In this document: piece after piece, positions 21,811 through 33,994 of the stretch
Layout of the letters: each line of letters begins with the position of its first letter
Numbering within the stretch: position 1 is the stretch's first letter
Source of the DNA: Chloranthus sessilifolius
Taxonomy: Eukaryota; Streptophyta; Magnoliopsida; Chloranthales; Chloranthaceae
Length of the DNA stretch: 64,000 nt
Direction: 5' to 3'
Assembly (NCBI GenBank): GCA_021018995.1
Contig: CM037596.1
Coordinates: forward strand, 15,947,501-16,011,500
Program-made: the position numbers and the translations under genes
The notes under the pieces: model-generated
The model's input: the letters and a program-made list of their open reading frames with translations, nothing else
What the model was told of the DNA's origin: nothing
Database searches by the model: none

Positions 21811-22125
21811 CCATGAAGTCAACGTGTTTATGACACTTTCAATAAACATGTAGGCGCGAATAGAGGAAAGTCATTACTTGCACACATAATTAGCCCTTGC
21901 ACAAATTTAAAAGAAAGACTTTGACTTCAACTCATGTAGAAATACAATCTAATTTAACCATCATTATATAAAGATTTTTGGTGCAAAATATTGATAGAAA
22001 ACACCATCCTTATTATTGGATTCAAGATAATCAAATGCCATCATCTAAATAAATGATTGAATTCATTGAATGGTATGATAGAATCGTTTCTCAAATCTTT
22101 AAATAATGGCTTTCAAGTAAGATAT
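21811..22125. other. Non-coding stretch before E
   Basis: AT-rich, no gene. It may include the outer arm of MITE-X copy 3 (TAGGCGCGAATAGAG near 21850). The five bases before the E LTR are GATAT. Confidence 0.4.
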
Positions 22126-22492
22126 TGTCACGATCCGAAATTTTACCCCATCCCGAGGGCCTAGAATTCTGAGTTCTGCATATATCTCGGATATACTAAG
22201 CAGTCATACACCTAGTCAGAATTATCGTGCAAATTTGGTTCCACAAAATCCATAAAAGTCGACCAATAAGGTGGAATAATAAGCAGCCATAAATAATAGA
22301 ATAAAAGTAATGAATCTGAATAATTCACTAATGAAACAATAATGAAAGTCGGAGACAAATCCGATAAAATGAAATCATATAGTCGTCGATAATAATATAA
22401 AGCGAAACCCAATACTGAGTCTATAAACGTCAATAGTTGGCACTCGGGTCAAAGTCAACACCAAGGTCCTCCTGATACTCAGCTACGTCGCC

Positions 22493-22593
22493 CTACCAAG
22501 GTTCCTGGTACTCAAAGCCCGCGGGATCAATGAAATCAATGTCGGCGGGATCTGAATAGCCGGCGTTTGTTCCACCAGCGTAATCATTTGCAA
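22493..22593 (-). other. Acidic terminal exon in E LTR (putative)
   Basis: Minus strand: acceptor TCTAACAG, then two bases and 32 codons starting ANDYAGGTNAGYSDPADIDF, rich in Asp/Glu, ending QEPW and TAG. Beyond the TAG the frame stays open for 20 more acidic codons to TGA at 22430. The D LTR has a 33-residue acidic exon after an acceptor in the same phase. Not recognised as any known family. Confidence 0.4.
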
Positions 22594-24118
22594 CTGTTAG
22601 ATTATCGTGGGATGAGTTTACTCAATCATGTAAACTTTGTGGATACACTACCAATTTATCCCATACTAATCAGGTGCATTGTGGGAGCATCAAGTAAGTG
22701 ATAAATATAATATCTCAAAGCAAATAGCAAGAGAAAGATAAAATCATTTTTATATCATAGAACTCATATCATATCATAAATATAGGATCATGATCTAAAC
22801 ACTCATATCCTAAAATACATCACCATATTTCATAATATATCATACCTCATAACATTCCATATCTTATTATCATTCTCGCCCATACGTCTGTACATCGCAT
22901 GAACATAACGAACATACTCATAAAATCCTAAACGACCTATACCAGAGTCACTGCTCGAGCTATCATGTGAGAGTCAACATAGTATCATACCATCATATCA
23001 TAACGCCCTCGTGTCATACTCATACTTCTCCATCCAGCCAATGGGGAGATATAATGGTCAAACTAACTCATAAACGTACTCATACTCATAATCTCTCCCA
23101 GATATCCATCTTGGGTGAAAGACGTTACTGCCCTTATGGTTGCTACGCAAGGAACGACGCGTACAGAGACTTAAGTTCTTAATCTTATGCTGGCCTACAT
23201 AGCGGTGTCTTATTATTGTATTTATATTATAACTTATCTTATCTCATACTCATAACATATCTTTACACTTAATTCTAAGACGAATTATAGTGAGGTAACT
23301 TTCCTAAATCACGCTTCCCAAGAAAAAGGTTTCATAGTAACCTGAATATACTTCGTGTAGCAGCCCATACTATCATAGATGTTTGCATCCGTATATTGAT
23401 GCCCACATTTTGAGTTTCGCGTGATCGTAAAAGAGACCTCACCACAGCTAAAGCCTGTAGTATAACTCACAACTTATACTATCATATTTGATCTCGGGAT
23501 GATCGGGTCACCGTATATGCCATCGTATATGAGGTTTCACTGAATTTACACTCACCCGACTCATCGTGGGTCGCATTCTACCATGAGTTATAAGGTATAT
23601 GAATATGGTATATTTCTCGCTTTGATACCATCTCAGCGAATCACCACGCCCAAGTGTAGGTATGATCTCGTATACTCTCGTACCTATGACTTAACATGTC
23701 CTTAACTTATATCATGATTTAAATGGAAGTACAAAATAATTATACAAAATAAATAGATTTACATTTGAGATTACATTACGACTGTATGTATATAGGTATT
23801 TACACAACACACCACATAATTATAGAATAGGGTAGTTAAAGTGTGATCTCGATAACGAGAAGGTTACGGTTCAATTTTTTGAGATATCGAATTTCTAACA
23901 CTTCGGGTTATCGAAGTGGTCGCGTTGAAGTGATAAAAATGACATATATATAGGTTATTATAATTAATTATTCAATTAGAAAGATGATACAAATTAAAGT
24001 GAAGTGCATCACGATCATCAATCGAAATATTGAGTAGTTAAAGTGCATTGAGTTTTGGTCGTGCAAGTGAAGGTATAAGATAAAACAATAATAATAAAAG
24101 TTGTCTGTTTGGACACAA

Positions 24119-24648
24119 ATCAATCGATTGAATTTAAATAAGTGTGCATAATCGGTTCGGTTCAAAATCAATCGATTGAAAAACAAATTTGGAACAGAAA
24201 AATATGCCATGCAGGGATCTTCTAAGGCAATTTATAATATTAAATAAGGTAGTACTTGAGTACTATATAATAAATAATTTATAAAAGTGATTTATATAAT
24301 ACCTTATAAATTAAAAGGAATCATAACTCCACCCTTTTTATAATATAATAACATATATACTTAAAAGTCTCATTAAACTTTCAACTATCTAACGAAACTC
24401 AATCGATTAATTATTTATTTATAATCAATCGATTGAAATATCCCTTCTTTCAATTAAATAGGCAGAATAGTGTCAGAAGCGACTAAGGTTGTCAGAAGCA
24501 ATTAAAGTAACATTGTTTGCTAAAACCAAACTGCTCAAAATCAATCGATTGAATTCAATAATCTGATCGATTGATACCTTAGATTAACCAGGGATCTTTG
24601 TAGCGTTTCCCAATCAATTAATCAAAAAGTGTATTTCAATCGATTGAC
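24119..24648. repeat. Scattered TCAATCGATTGA palindromes in E LTR
   Basis: At least seven copies of CAATCGATTGA or close variants over about 530 bp. Each is a palindrome centred on ATCGAT. They occupy the same relative place as the TCGATTAATCGA array of the D LTR. Confidence 0.8.
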
Positions 24649-24870
24649 TATCGCATATTCTAAACAAAATAGGGTTTCGAAATAAACCTAAAATACATCC
24701 GAAAAATTTATAAAAATAGCATAAAATAAGGATTAATCATTATTTTAATCATAAAAGCAATTTTATAATAAAATAAATTTAGATTTATTTTAATAGTCCG
24801 TCGATGCGCGTTCGAACGTATCCTAAGCTACGGGATCTGAAAAAGACGAGATGGATGGATAGGTGCCCAC

Positions 24871-25018
24871 CTCTTGAAGTGTGATCGACAGATCGACGAT
24901 GATATGGGCGATAGAGATCGGTGTCCATGCGATAACCCATCCACGATTTCACCTTCTTCTTTCTCCTCGATCTCGATTGTGGAAAATAAACTACGGTGGT
25001 TCTTGTGAAAGAACACAC
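24871..25018 (-). other. Putative first exon of an LTR-encoded small protein (E)
   Basis: ATG at 25018 opens a 77-codon frame that includes a basic cluster, RSRRKKKVKS. A donor-like AAGAG/GTGGGC at 24871 leaves one base of the next codon, and the acidic exon at 22593 starts with two bases before its frame, so phases agree. The joined product would be about 82 residues, basic then acidic. It lies downstream of a leader with AAACCCTAG motifs. Speculative: no coding statistics were possible. Confidence 0.25.
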
Positions 25019-25356
25019 AGTAGTTTTAGGGGAAAAGATTAAGATGTTTAAGGAGGAGATGGGTGAAGAAGAAAGGTGGTGACGGCTAGGGTTTTAAGAA
25101 GAAGAGAAGAAAGAGACTGCTAGGGTTTTTAAGAAGGTTAGAATGAGAAGAGTTGTGTGCACCTTAAACTTAAATAAAGTTTTTCTCAAATGGGGTAGGT
25201 TCCAGTGTAGAGCACTACCACCAAGTTTAGTGCAACCATACATCTAACACCTTTAAAATAATATAAGAAGATCCTGTGTGGGGCGCTAACACCGTGCACG
25301 ATGCGAAGCGCATCTAATAACGCAAGATTAAGTGCACTAAAAATAGGGTAGTTACA

Positions 25357-25510
25357 TTCTCCCCCCTTATAATATTTTCGTCATCGAAAATTACGTACCT
25401 GTAGTGATGGGCTTTGGGTACTTCTCCAAAGTATCCGCTTTTTGTTCTCAAGTGACTTCGTTCTGTGAATGATGTTGCCACTGTGCTTTGACGAAGCGAA
25501 CGGATTTAAA
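25357..25510 (-). pseudogene. E pol carboxyl-terminal remnant and polypurine tract
   Basis: Minus translation shows FVKAQWQHHSQNE and TLEKYPK, matching the end of the Del/Tekay integrase tail (VRWKHH...EATWE...QYP, as in D). Then comes the polypurine tract next to the LTR. Only about 40 residues remain. Confidence 0.65.
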
Positions 25511-25514
25511 GTAG

Positions 25515-25970
25515 CCAATGATCTCAATATCCATCGTGTGGAAGGTTGGGACAAAAATGAACTCCACCATCCGATTTAAAGCAATCAATGGTTTTCAGGT
25601 CACTTGGAATATGTGCCACATGATTTTGTATTTCACTTTTTATAATGTGTGTCATGTGAAACCAAAAGTTAACAGTACGATGGTATGCCCATTATCTCAA
25701 GATCCATCGTGTGAAAGATTGGGACTAAAAGTGATCTCCGCATCCGATTCCAAGTAGTCAATGGTTTTAGGGTCACGTGGAATATGTGCCACATGGATAT
25801 GTGTCATGTGATTTTTTTAGGTCATTTTGTTACTATGTGTCACGTGGAACCACAATTTGACCATTTGATGGTATGCTAATGATCTCAAGATCCATTGTGT
25901 GGAAGATTGGGACAGAAAATGATCTCCATCGTCCGATTAAAAACAATCAATGGTTTTAGGTTTGGGTACC
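25515..25970. mobile_element. MITE-X cluster 4 (two or three tandem half-copies)
   Basis: The arm motif ATCTCAAGATCCATTGTGTGG and GGAAGATTGGGAC recurs three times at roughly 160-180 bp spacing (about 25520, 25695, 25875), each followed by CCGATT and CAATGGTTTT. All three arms point the same way, so these are duplicated halves rather than complete palindromic copies. Confidence 0.65.
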
Positions 25971-26214
25971 CTCAAAGATTCGGTGGCTGCAAACAACATT
26001 TCCCCAAAATGTTGCAATTCAATTCTATTTTATGACTTTTTACCACACTTTACTCCTCCTAAAATATTGTCAAATAACTATAAATGAAGTAAAGTGAAAT
26101 ACTACATTTTACTTTATTGCGTTTAAGAAGAAGCTGAAATCCAATCAAACGTGAATCATCTACATGCTTAAATTATAGTGATTTACATGCCATAGTCATA
26201 ATAAGAATAATTTG

Positions 26215-26626
26215 GGTAGCTTTAAACGCACCCATAGAATCTTGTTGAGCACCTACTTTAAAAATTATTGATTGCTTTAAATTAGACGATGTAGATCATT
26301 TTTTGCTCCCATCTTCCACATAAGGGATCTTGAGATCATAGAGCACTTATCAGATGGACATTTTTTGATTTCACATGGCACAAATCCCAAAAATGGAGTC
26401 TTAAAGTCACATGGCACACATCATGCTCAAACGAGACTTTAGGCTACATTTTTGGGATCTGTGCAATGTGAATAGAAAACCGACCGCATGATAGGTGCGC
26501 CATGATCTCAAGATCCCTTGCCTGGAAGATTGGAGCGAAAAACAATCTCCATCTTCTGATTTTAAGCAATCAATTGTTTTAAGCATAGGTGCCCAACAAG
26601 ATTTAGTGGATGCGTTTAAAGCTACC
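26215..26626. mobile_element. MITE-X reference copy, 412 bp
   Basis: The best preserved copy: outer ends GGTAGCTTTAAACGCACCCA and, on the reverse strand, GGTAGCTTTAAACGCATCCA. Inner arms are CCACATAAGGGATCTTGAGAT and its near complement. The whole unit folds as one long hairpin. No target duplication that I can confirm, and no coding capacity. Members of this family sit on both sides of E. Confidence 0.75.
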
Positions 26627-26898
26627 TTAATAATAATGGCAATTGTGATAATTATCTTTACGGCAATATTAGCTAATAGGGACTGCGCCAGAAAAGTTTT
26701 GGCCTATTATAATCAATGCAAAAGTTTGAGGTAAAAGGGATTGACATGAGGACTGGGGCTCCGAAACCAGCAAGATTGAGGTTTCCCAATGTAACGTGCA
26801 AGGTGAAATGCCCTCCATACCCTTTAAGTTATTATACGAAATTACCGATTCACCACCATTATAAAATGCTTCGCTTTTGCTCAACCTGCGAGGTTTGT

Positions 26899-27155
26899 TC
26901 TTCTTCTTACTATGCCCTATGTTACCCATTGCAGCGACGAGAGGAGGACCGGAGGAGGCACCGATTTACCCACCGGTTTGCTCTGAATCATCTTCTTCTT
27001 ACCATGCCCTAGGCTACCCATTGCAGTGACGGGAGGAGGACCAGAGGAGGCACTGATTTACCCATCGGTTTGCTCTGAATCACCTTCTTCTTACTATGCC
27101 CTAGGTTACCCATTGCAATGACAGGAGGAGGACCGGAGGAGGCACCGATTTACCG
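26899..27155. repeat. 92-bp tandem repeat, about 2.8 copies
   Basis: Period 92 bp from CTTCTTCTTACTATGCCCTA; boundaries recur at 26910, 27002 and 27094. Each unit has TACCCATTGCA and GGAGGAGGACCGGAGGAGGCA. 92 is not a multiple of three, so it is unlikely to be a coding repeat. Confidence 0.9.
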
Positions 27156-30144
27156 ACAAGTATAAAACCCATCATTTATGCTCAAACTTGTGAGGTTTGC
27201 TCTTACGGGAGGAGGCAGTGGAACTCGTCGATGAAGTTTGGCATTTGCATCGGTAGAAATTTCCGCATTGTTGAAGCCAGCGTCGAAATAGGTCGTGGAA
27301 TGATCAAACGAGGATTGCAATCTCTCAACCAACGGAAAGAGTCCCTTTTGAAGTGTAGGAGGTGAGTAATTTGTTGAACGACAATACTTTTACCGATTAT
27401 CCTTGTTAAATGGTTGGCACGATGAACAGTAATTGTCGATCTGAAAAAAAATGCAGTGATTGAGATATGTATTTTGACTATTTATTTATTATTTACTAGA
27501 CAAATTGATGCATGCAAATAGTTAAATTCCGTATTTATATATATAAATTGCATATAATTTTTGTTTGAAGCTTATAGAAATTGTATATAATAGTTGTTCG
27601 GTTCTTATCTAGTATATATAAAGGGGTGAATTACCCTTTGAGGGAATTAGGCAACTCTGATTTGGACTTGTTTTTTCAACGCTAGAAAGATTTTACAGTC
27701 CCTCATTATGACGGGTCAAAGTACATCCTTGTATCACTATTATTTCACCATTCATTGGCATCATCATCATAAATGTACCAAGTAATATTAACTCAAAATT
27801 TACAATGTTACATGTTAGTGGTTATATATTAACTTAATACTATTAATACTATTGAATTATTGATACAGATTTCAAGTGGATAATTAAACTTGAGCAACCA
27901 TTGGAGAGTAATGATAATTGTCGAAGCTATAGCAGGTTCAATGAAACCAATTGTTTTGCTCAAAGCTTTGACTACATTATTGAGAATGAAGGTGTAGAAA
28001 GTGATATTTATGTTTTTAAAAAGATGAGATCTGATTGCTGAAAAGGACTATGTAGACCCTCACAGATCCACTTGTTATTGAAATATAGGGACCTTTGCCC
28101 CTATTATGTGCATTTCAATCACCTCTAGTTAACTGAAAACTAGGAAAGACCCTTCAACCAACCTTCTTTGGTGTCAACATCGCATCCTATCAATAGACAT
28201 AAATGAAGAAACAACTACTGAAGTGTTCTATATAGCTTAGGGTGGTGTGTGGGTCTATGTCTTAGCCTCTAATGCTTCTGGCTTCTTGTGGGTGCATAAA
28301 AAATAGACTACCCACCTTCTATTTGACTCTTGGGATGCTGAAAGTTCAAAGTGAAGACATAACTAACATGTTGTATGTAGGGTCTTAGTTCTTGTTTTAT
28401 ATATAATGACTTTGGTATTAGCTTTGGGTCAAAATAAAACTCTTATGATCTTTAGTCAACAAAGGCTGCCCTTTATGCACAAAATGTGAAGAGGGTAGGC
28501 CAACCACTAATTAGTTCTTGAGGGCTTGGATTTTCCTCTTAAAACATTGCCTCTTTTGCATGTAGTTTAGGAATTGGAAAGACAAGAAGTATACATCTTT
28601 AAAGCATACATGGAATGCACATTGGGTGTGTAACATAGGCACGTTTCATAGCATGTAGCACCCCTTTTAAACGCATTTTGACATTTTTTTTACCAAAAAT
28701 GTTTATTTGATTGGTCTTATGCATAACATGTTTTAGCACTTTATCCCTTGTAGTTACGAATTTTTGCATACGATGTGTGAGCCTTGTATGCCCTAGTCGT
28801 TGCATGCAATGATAAGACTCTAAGCATATCGCTGAGGTTACTTGGGGTAGGTGAGCTGCACCAATGGCTAGGGAGACTACATGCTGCTGGAACACAAATT
28901 GTGGACACCCTCTCGCCTCACATAATCTAATTCTTTGTGTGATTTGATGATTTCTTCTTCTTTTATTCCCTATATTTATTTATTATTTTTCCTCTAATGC
29001 GTAAACCCTATAGTCGATAACTGTAGAGGGACAGAAATAATGCCAAATATTTTTATTGATTATTTTTTGGAGAAAGGATGGAAATAATGCCGAATATTTC
29101 CATCAACCTCTGTTTCAGTGATATTCGGTAATTTTTGGAGGAACATGTAAGTGTGGACTATAGGGTTTAACGTAGTATTAGGTCGGAGATGAAAATGCAG
29201 GTGATTTGGTTGTGGATTTGAATGTATTTTTTTATAAGAAAGATTTATGTTTTATTTAATTAGTGATTATATTATTCTATGATTTGTAGTAATCATAGAA
29301 AAAGCATGACTAGGATTATAGGAATTGGAAAAGTTTTAAAAAGTTTATGACGAAGTTAATATTCACATTTCACCACCGTAGAGGAGCTCTTGATAAGGTT
29401 GGACCCGTAGTTTGATTGGCCGAGCAGGCCATGCTTCCCTAAGGTAGGTTGTGCGAGAATTGAAGGCGGTTGAGTGAGGAGGTCTTTAATTTATGGGAAT
29501 TCCTTTTTTTATGCAGCTTTTTTAGGGCTCATTTTTGTAGAGAGGTGTTTTGAAGTAAACTCATTTGGCCAAATACGCGTCTCGATTAACCGCTATGGGC
29601 TATTAGATCTGAGAGAAACAGTTAGTTTGTATGGGTGTAATTAATTAATATCCGAAGATCAGTATGTTAAGAGAATGAGGTGCTAACTTGGTTATTCCAA
29701 TAGTAACTGAGGAGTTACTATTGGGTGCTATAGATTTGGCATTTTGATTGTGCAATAATAGGGTATTCACAATATCGGTATGGTGTGAGATTGAGGAATT
29801 GAGGGATGAAAATATGGGTTTGTGACATGGGAGTGATTGAAGACCAAAATTATGAGGGAAATTTAAGTATGTAGGCTGGAAATTCAGAACCTGAAATTCC
29901 TGCTCTAATTAGATAAATAATTGATGGTATCATGCAGGCGATGAAATAAGTGACAAGTGCCAATCAATAAGGAAGTTGTTTCCCTTTCAAACTTAGAGTT
30001 ACGCACTAATATTAGTGAAATTGCTAGTAGGTGTAATGTGCATTTGATCAAATAAAATATGCAATTATTATTCTGCTTTCTCTGTATATGTTGTGAGTAT
30101 TTCAACTGTTATCCATTTTAATTTGTCATGTGTAGGTACATTCG
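27156..30144. other. 3-kb stretch without recognisable gene
   Basis: AT-rich with short open frames only. I recognise no domain. It may contain the left end of the MULE at 30145, but I could not identify its terminal inverted repeat. Confidence 0.4.
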
Positions 30145-31300
30145 ATGATGAGTGGTATGATTGTGTCATTGCAATGTTGCTATGATGGAATTGTAATGGA
30201 GAATAAAAACGGTGTGGTATATTGTGGTGGTAAACAGAAGAAGAAGACTGTAAGAAATGACATTTCATATAATGAATTTGTAAACGAGATGTGTCGTATA
30301 AGCAAGTAGGAAGGTGAGAAGTCTCTTATAACCTTCAAATATTCGTACAGCAAATTGCGAAGCATCAATTCTAGTATGGATCTAGAGAACGTAGAAGGCC
30401 TAAGTGAGATGATCCACGAATGTCTAAAAGTAGTGAAATTTATTATAGTTTATATATGTAAACTTATAATGGACTCAGAATGCAAGAATCAGCTTGATGG
30501 TGTAGGAATGTCTACAACAAATTTGAAGCATGAAACGACGGAGAAGTCATCTTCCTATGATAGGTATGTTATCATGTGCACCTATTTATCGTAGTTATGC
30601 ACTCATAATATATGTTATGCTCTCAGCAGTAGCTTTATATGAAATGTAGGAAGTGATTTATTAGTCGGTTTGGAATGAACTCTACTAAAGATAGCATTGA
30701 CGAATCTAAAGACCATGTAAGAGAGTGAGGAAGGAAAAAAAAAAAAGTCGTTAGGTGAGTTGAAGTGACGATGAAAATGTTCACATTTTCATAGCATTTT
30801 GAACATGATAAATGAATTTGGTGGTTTGTAGGGATGAAGTGGAAGATCACATGCGTGCATATTATGTTAGATTTTGGAGAGGCCATATCTAAGAAAGTAC
30901 TGATAGCTTCGGAGGTGATGAAACAACTCCCTCGTTAAATGACCATGTGCATAGGTCTATATAAAATCTCATCCTCAATTTCATATATGATGAATATTGT
31001 AGTTGAGATTATGATGATAACACAAATGCCTCTTTAATGTAGGGATATAAGAGATGGTGATGAGTCAATGATAGAGAAGTCGGAAGAACCTAATAGGAGA
31101 AGTTGTAATGGCATGGGAGGCAATGATGTTCCTGGCACGGAATGTAACGACTTCATGGAAGATGTCTATCATACCAGAAGTACTTTTCCCATGTATCAGT
31201 CATATTATATGACAGAAGATGGCCAAAGTGATTATTTTGTTGACACCACTAGTACAAAGTCTATTGAAGCAACCAATGAGGGGTTTAGAGAAGCATAAAT
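30145..31300 (+). pseudogene. MULE transposase, amino-terminal exons
   Basis: ATG at 30145 starts MMSGMIVSLQCCYDGIVMEN, a Gly/Tyr-containing start, followed by VRNDISYNEFVNEMCRI, an in-frame TAG (30307), then EGEKSLITFKYSYSKLRSIN. This is the PB1-like amino-terminal region common in plant mudrA-like proteins. A donor (TAG/GTATGT) ends the exon at 30563. Likely next exons start after acceptors near 30830 and 31043; the latter opens an acidic segment to about 31298. The stop and poorly joined exons point to decay. Confidence 0.65.
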
Positions 31301-33170
31301 TAGGAGGTTTGAGGCGAAAATGTGGATAATCGTCACTGGGTTAATGAAAGGGATTTATCATCGACTGAAGACTTGCATGAGGTGCGGAGTAAGAATGGGT
31401 TTGTGTCAAGAGAGAAGGTGAAGAAGCGAAGTGGTGATAATGACCCTGATTGTGGATACCTTTCAGAATAGGATACTTGTAATCTAGCTTTTACAGTCGG
31501 GAAGATCTATCCTTCCACAGAAGCATTCCATAATGCTCTGTTGGAGTATGCGATTAGAGAAAATTTTGTGTTGAAGCCTATCAAGACTTGTAAGAAGGTG
31601 ACCATTGAAAAATGTAAAAGTGACTCATATCCTTGGCGTACACACGCATCACAACAACGGGGAGTGCTTGCATTTCAAATTAAGACTTTTTGTTCGCAAC
31701 ATACATGTGTATCGTCAGATGCTAGTGCAGCCCATCGACAAGCAACTAATAGATGGATAGCAGGTACTATTAAGGATCGTATCGAGAAAAAGCCGAACAT
31801 AACTCCCAAGGACATTGTGTTTGAAATTAAAAAAACTTATGGTGTCGAAGTGAGCTACTATAAAGCATGGAAATGAAAGGAAATAGCCTTCAATGATGCA
31901 TTTAGAGGATGGGAGAGGTCATATAATTTGATCCTGACATATGTGATGGAGTTAAAGCGGGTAGATCAGGGTGCGTTCCTTCATTTTTTTTGGGCTTTTG
32001 GACCATCAATTTGTAGCTATCGTAGAAATTTACGACCCATCATCTCACTTGATGAGACGTACTTGAGAGGGAAGTACGTAGGTACGGTCTTAATAGCTAC
32101 CGCTAGTGACAGTAACAATGGTATTTTCTCCTTAGCATTTGCAGTAGCGGAGTCAAAAACAAAGGAAGCATGGGCATGGTTTTTAACCATTCTTAGGGAA
32201 CGCGTGATATGTGATGATGAAACTCCACTTGTGCTAATTAGTGATCGTGCGACAGGCCTAATGGAAGTATTACCGGTAAATTTCCCACATGCATACAATA
32301 GCTACTGCTTGAAACATTTGTGTGACAACTATATGAAAGAATGTAAGAATGGTTTTGTCCGTACATGATTATGGAAAATTGCTAGGAAATATACAATTGT
32401 TGAATTAGACAAAGAAATGGATGATTTAAAAAGGAGTAGCTTTGATTGTTGGGAATGGTTGACATTAAGGGATCTTCATTGTTGGTCAAGAGCCCATTTT
32501 CCTGGGAGGTGATATCATTTCTTAATAACTAGTATCTTAGAGTGTCTGAATTTTGTGCTTAAATTTGATAGGGCCCTCCCGGATACAGCGTTCATTGAGC
32601 AGATGTGTGCGAAAGTAACCGAGTACTTCTACGAAAGACAAAAGGTAGGAGCCTCCATGGGGCCCGGGTTTAACAGATTATGCTCGAAAGCATTTGGGTA
32701 TGCATGGGAAATTTGCTAGTTGTATGTGGGCGAGGGCCTCTAGCTTGGACGAGATCAAGGTAACTACATCTACTCAGAATTTTATCGTAATTCTAGAAAG
32801 GTGTACTTGTATATGTTAGCAGTTCCATATATTGGGTCTCTCATGATTCCATGCGTTGGCAGCTATTAAGTTAAGGGAGGCGTCAGTTTATGGTTACTGT
32901 GACGAATGACTTTCTACAGATCGGTATCGCTATACTTATTGTGAGGTGTTGCAACCTACTGGCGATGTAAGTGAGTGGTCAATATTCAGCAAGGACGCCA
33001 ACGTGTTACCTCCACATCCAAGAGTTGCAAGCGAGTGCCCCCAAAAAAATAGATATCGATTCACTTATGAACAAAATAAGAAAGTAAAATGTGGTATTTG
33101 TGGCAATAAGAGTCACAATCGTAAGTCTTGCAAGAAGGACAAAGAAGGGAAATTTACAAATATAGAGTAA
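31300..33170 (+). pseudogene. MULE transposase core and zinc knuckle (mudrA-like)
   Basis: In order: MuDR amino region (GKIYPSTEAFHNALLEYAIR, QHTC), then ITPKDIVFEIKKTYGVEVSY. The DDE MULE domain follows: IISLDETYLRGKYVG (first acidic residue), FAVAESKTKEAWAWFL, LVLISDRATGL (second Asp), and SYCLKHL. A downstream region reads FYERQ, and near 33092-33133 is the knuckle CGICGNKSHNRKSC. Stops at about 31874 and 32366 plus a frameshift before 32946 inactivate it. The protein would cut and move Mutator-like DNA transposons; it might once have mobilised MITEs such as 20402-20643, which is inference. Confidence 0.88.
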
Positions 33171-33392
33171 CGGTGAGGAGGTATGCTACTTCACCTAAGA
33201 AGTAAAATTATATTTGATATTTTCAAACATATACTATTCGGAGCCATTCTACATTATATTCCAAGACAGTGTAATGGTTGGGTGACGTGGGGGCTTTATG
33301 TATTCCATGAGGTATATGATGCATTTATGTACAGTTAGTAAATAATTGCTTGCCCTGCAGACACTCCCTCTTCGACTAAGGATTATCCCGAC
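33171..33392. other. MULE 3' flank
   Basis: No coding signal. The last 8 bp (33385-33392) are the left target duplication of the next element. Confidence 0.4.
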
Positions 33393-33751
33393 TAGGGGTG
33401 TATTAGGTTGGGTTTGGTCGTTTTTGGACCAAAACCACAATCGTAACCGGTCCTAATTGGTTTGTAGATTTTCAAACCAAACCTAACTGACCAACTATTA
33501 AGCCAAACCAACCCTATTCGATTCAGTTGGGTTTTCGTTCGGTCAGTTTCAGTTTTCGTATAAGTTGCACTTGCACGTCAAAATTTTCTCAACTTCTTAA
33601 CCGGTTTTTATATAAGTTCTACTTGACCACTTTAGGATTTAGGAAAAGGTTAAAGACAAGGGTAGGGTTTTATATAAATATATGCATTTTACTAATAAGG
33701 TGTCTGTTAAAATTAATGAAAACCCAAATTGAATCGAATGTAATTTCTAAC

Positions 33752-33801
<50 letters not shown>

Positions 33802-33986
33802 GTTAGAAATTACATTCAGTTCGGTTTGGTTGGTTTTGGCTTGGGGAGGCTTGGAACCAAAACTAAGTTCTACTCTCGGTTTTCCTTATTTTGAAACCAA
33901 ACCCAAATCAGCACCCGTCCAAACCGAACCAAACCTGGCTGTTCAGTCTGGTTTGGTTGGTTGGGTCTAAAATATGCACAACCCTA
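33393..33986. mobile_element. hAT-type MITE, 594 bp, with central palindrome
   Basis: Ends TAGGGGTGTATTAGG and, reversed from the right, TAGGGTTGTGCATA. Flanks are ATCCCGAC (33385-33392) and ATCCCGAG (33987-33994), an 8-bp duplication with one change. The body has repeated GGTTTGG / CCAAACC, common in plant hAT-type MITEs. A perfect 82-bp palindrome lies in the middle. Confidence 0.8.
33736..33817. repeat. Perfect 82-bp palindrome with (AT)n centre
   Basis: GAATGTAATTTCTAACTAAT on the left is exactly inverted on the right, and the centre is alternating AT (33757-33796). As single-stranded DNA or RNA it folds to a perfect hairpin. Confidence 0.95.
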
Positions 33987-33994
33987 ATCCCGAG

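Larger units (their letters stand above)
22126..25356 (-). mobile_element. E: Del/Tekay-type LTR, 3231 bp, with pol end attached
   Basis: On the minus strand the LTR starts TGTAACTACCC at 25356 and ends CGTGACA at 22126. Directly upstream is a polypurine tract (AAGGGGGGAGAA, 25357-25368) and the last residues of a Del/Tekay-type pol. So this is the 3' LTR of an element whose remainder is gone; the right edge is truncated near 25510. Order within the LTR: promoter-like start, CCCTAG-rich leader, small ORF, palindrome array, splice acceptor with acidic exon. The same plan is found in the D LTR. Confidence 0.8.

Noticed and set aside
28599-28895. 98-codon minus-strand frame
   Set aside because: No motif recognised and no conserved start or splice context, so not reported as a gene.
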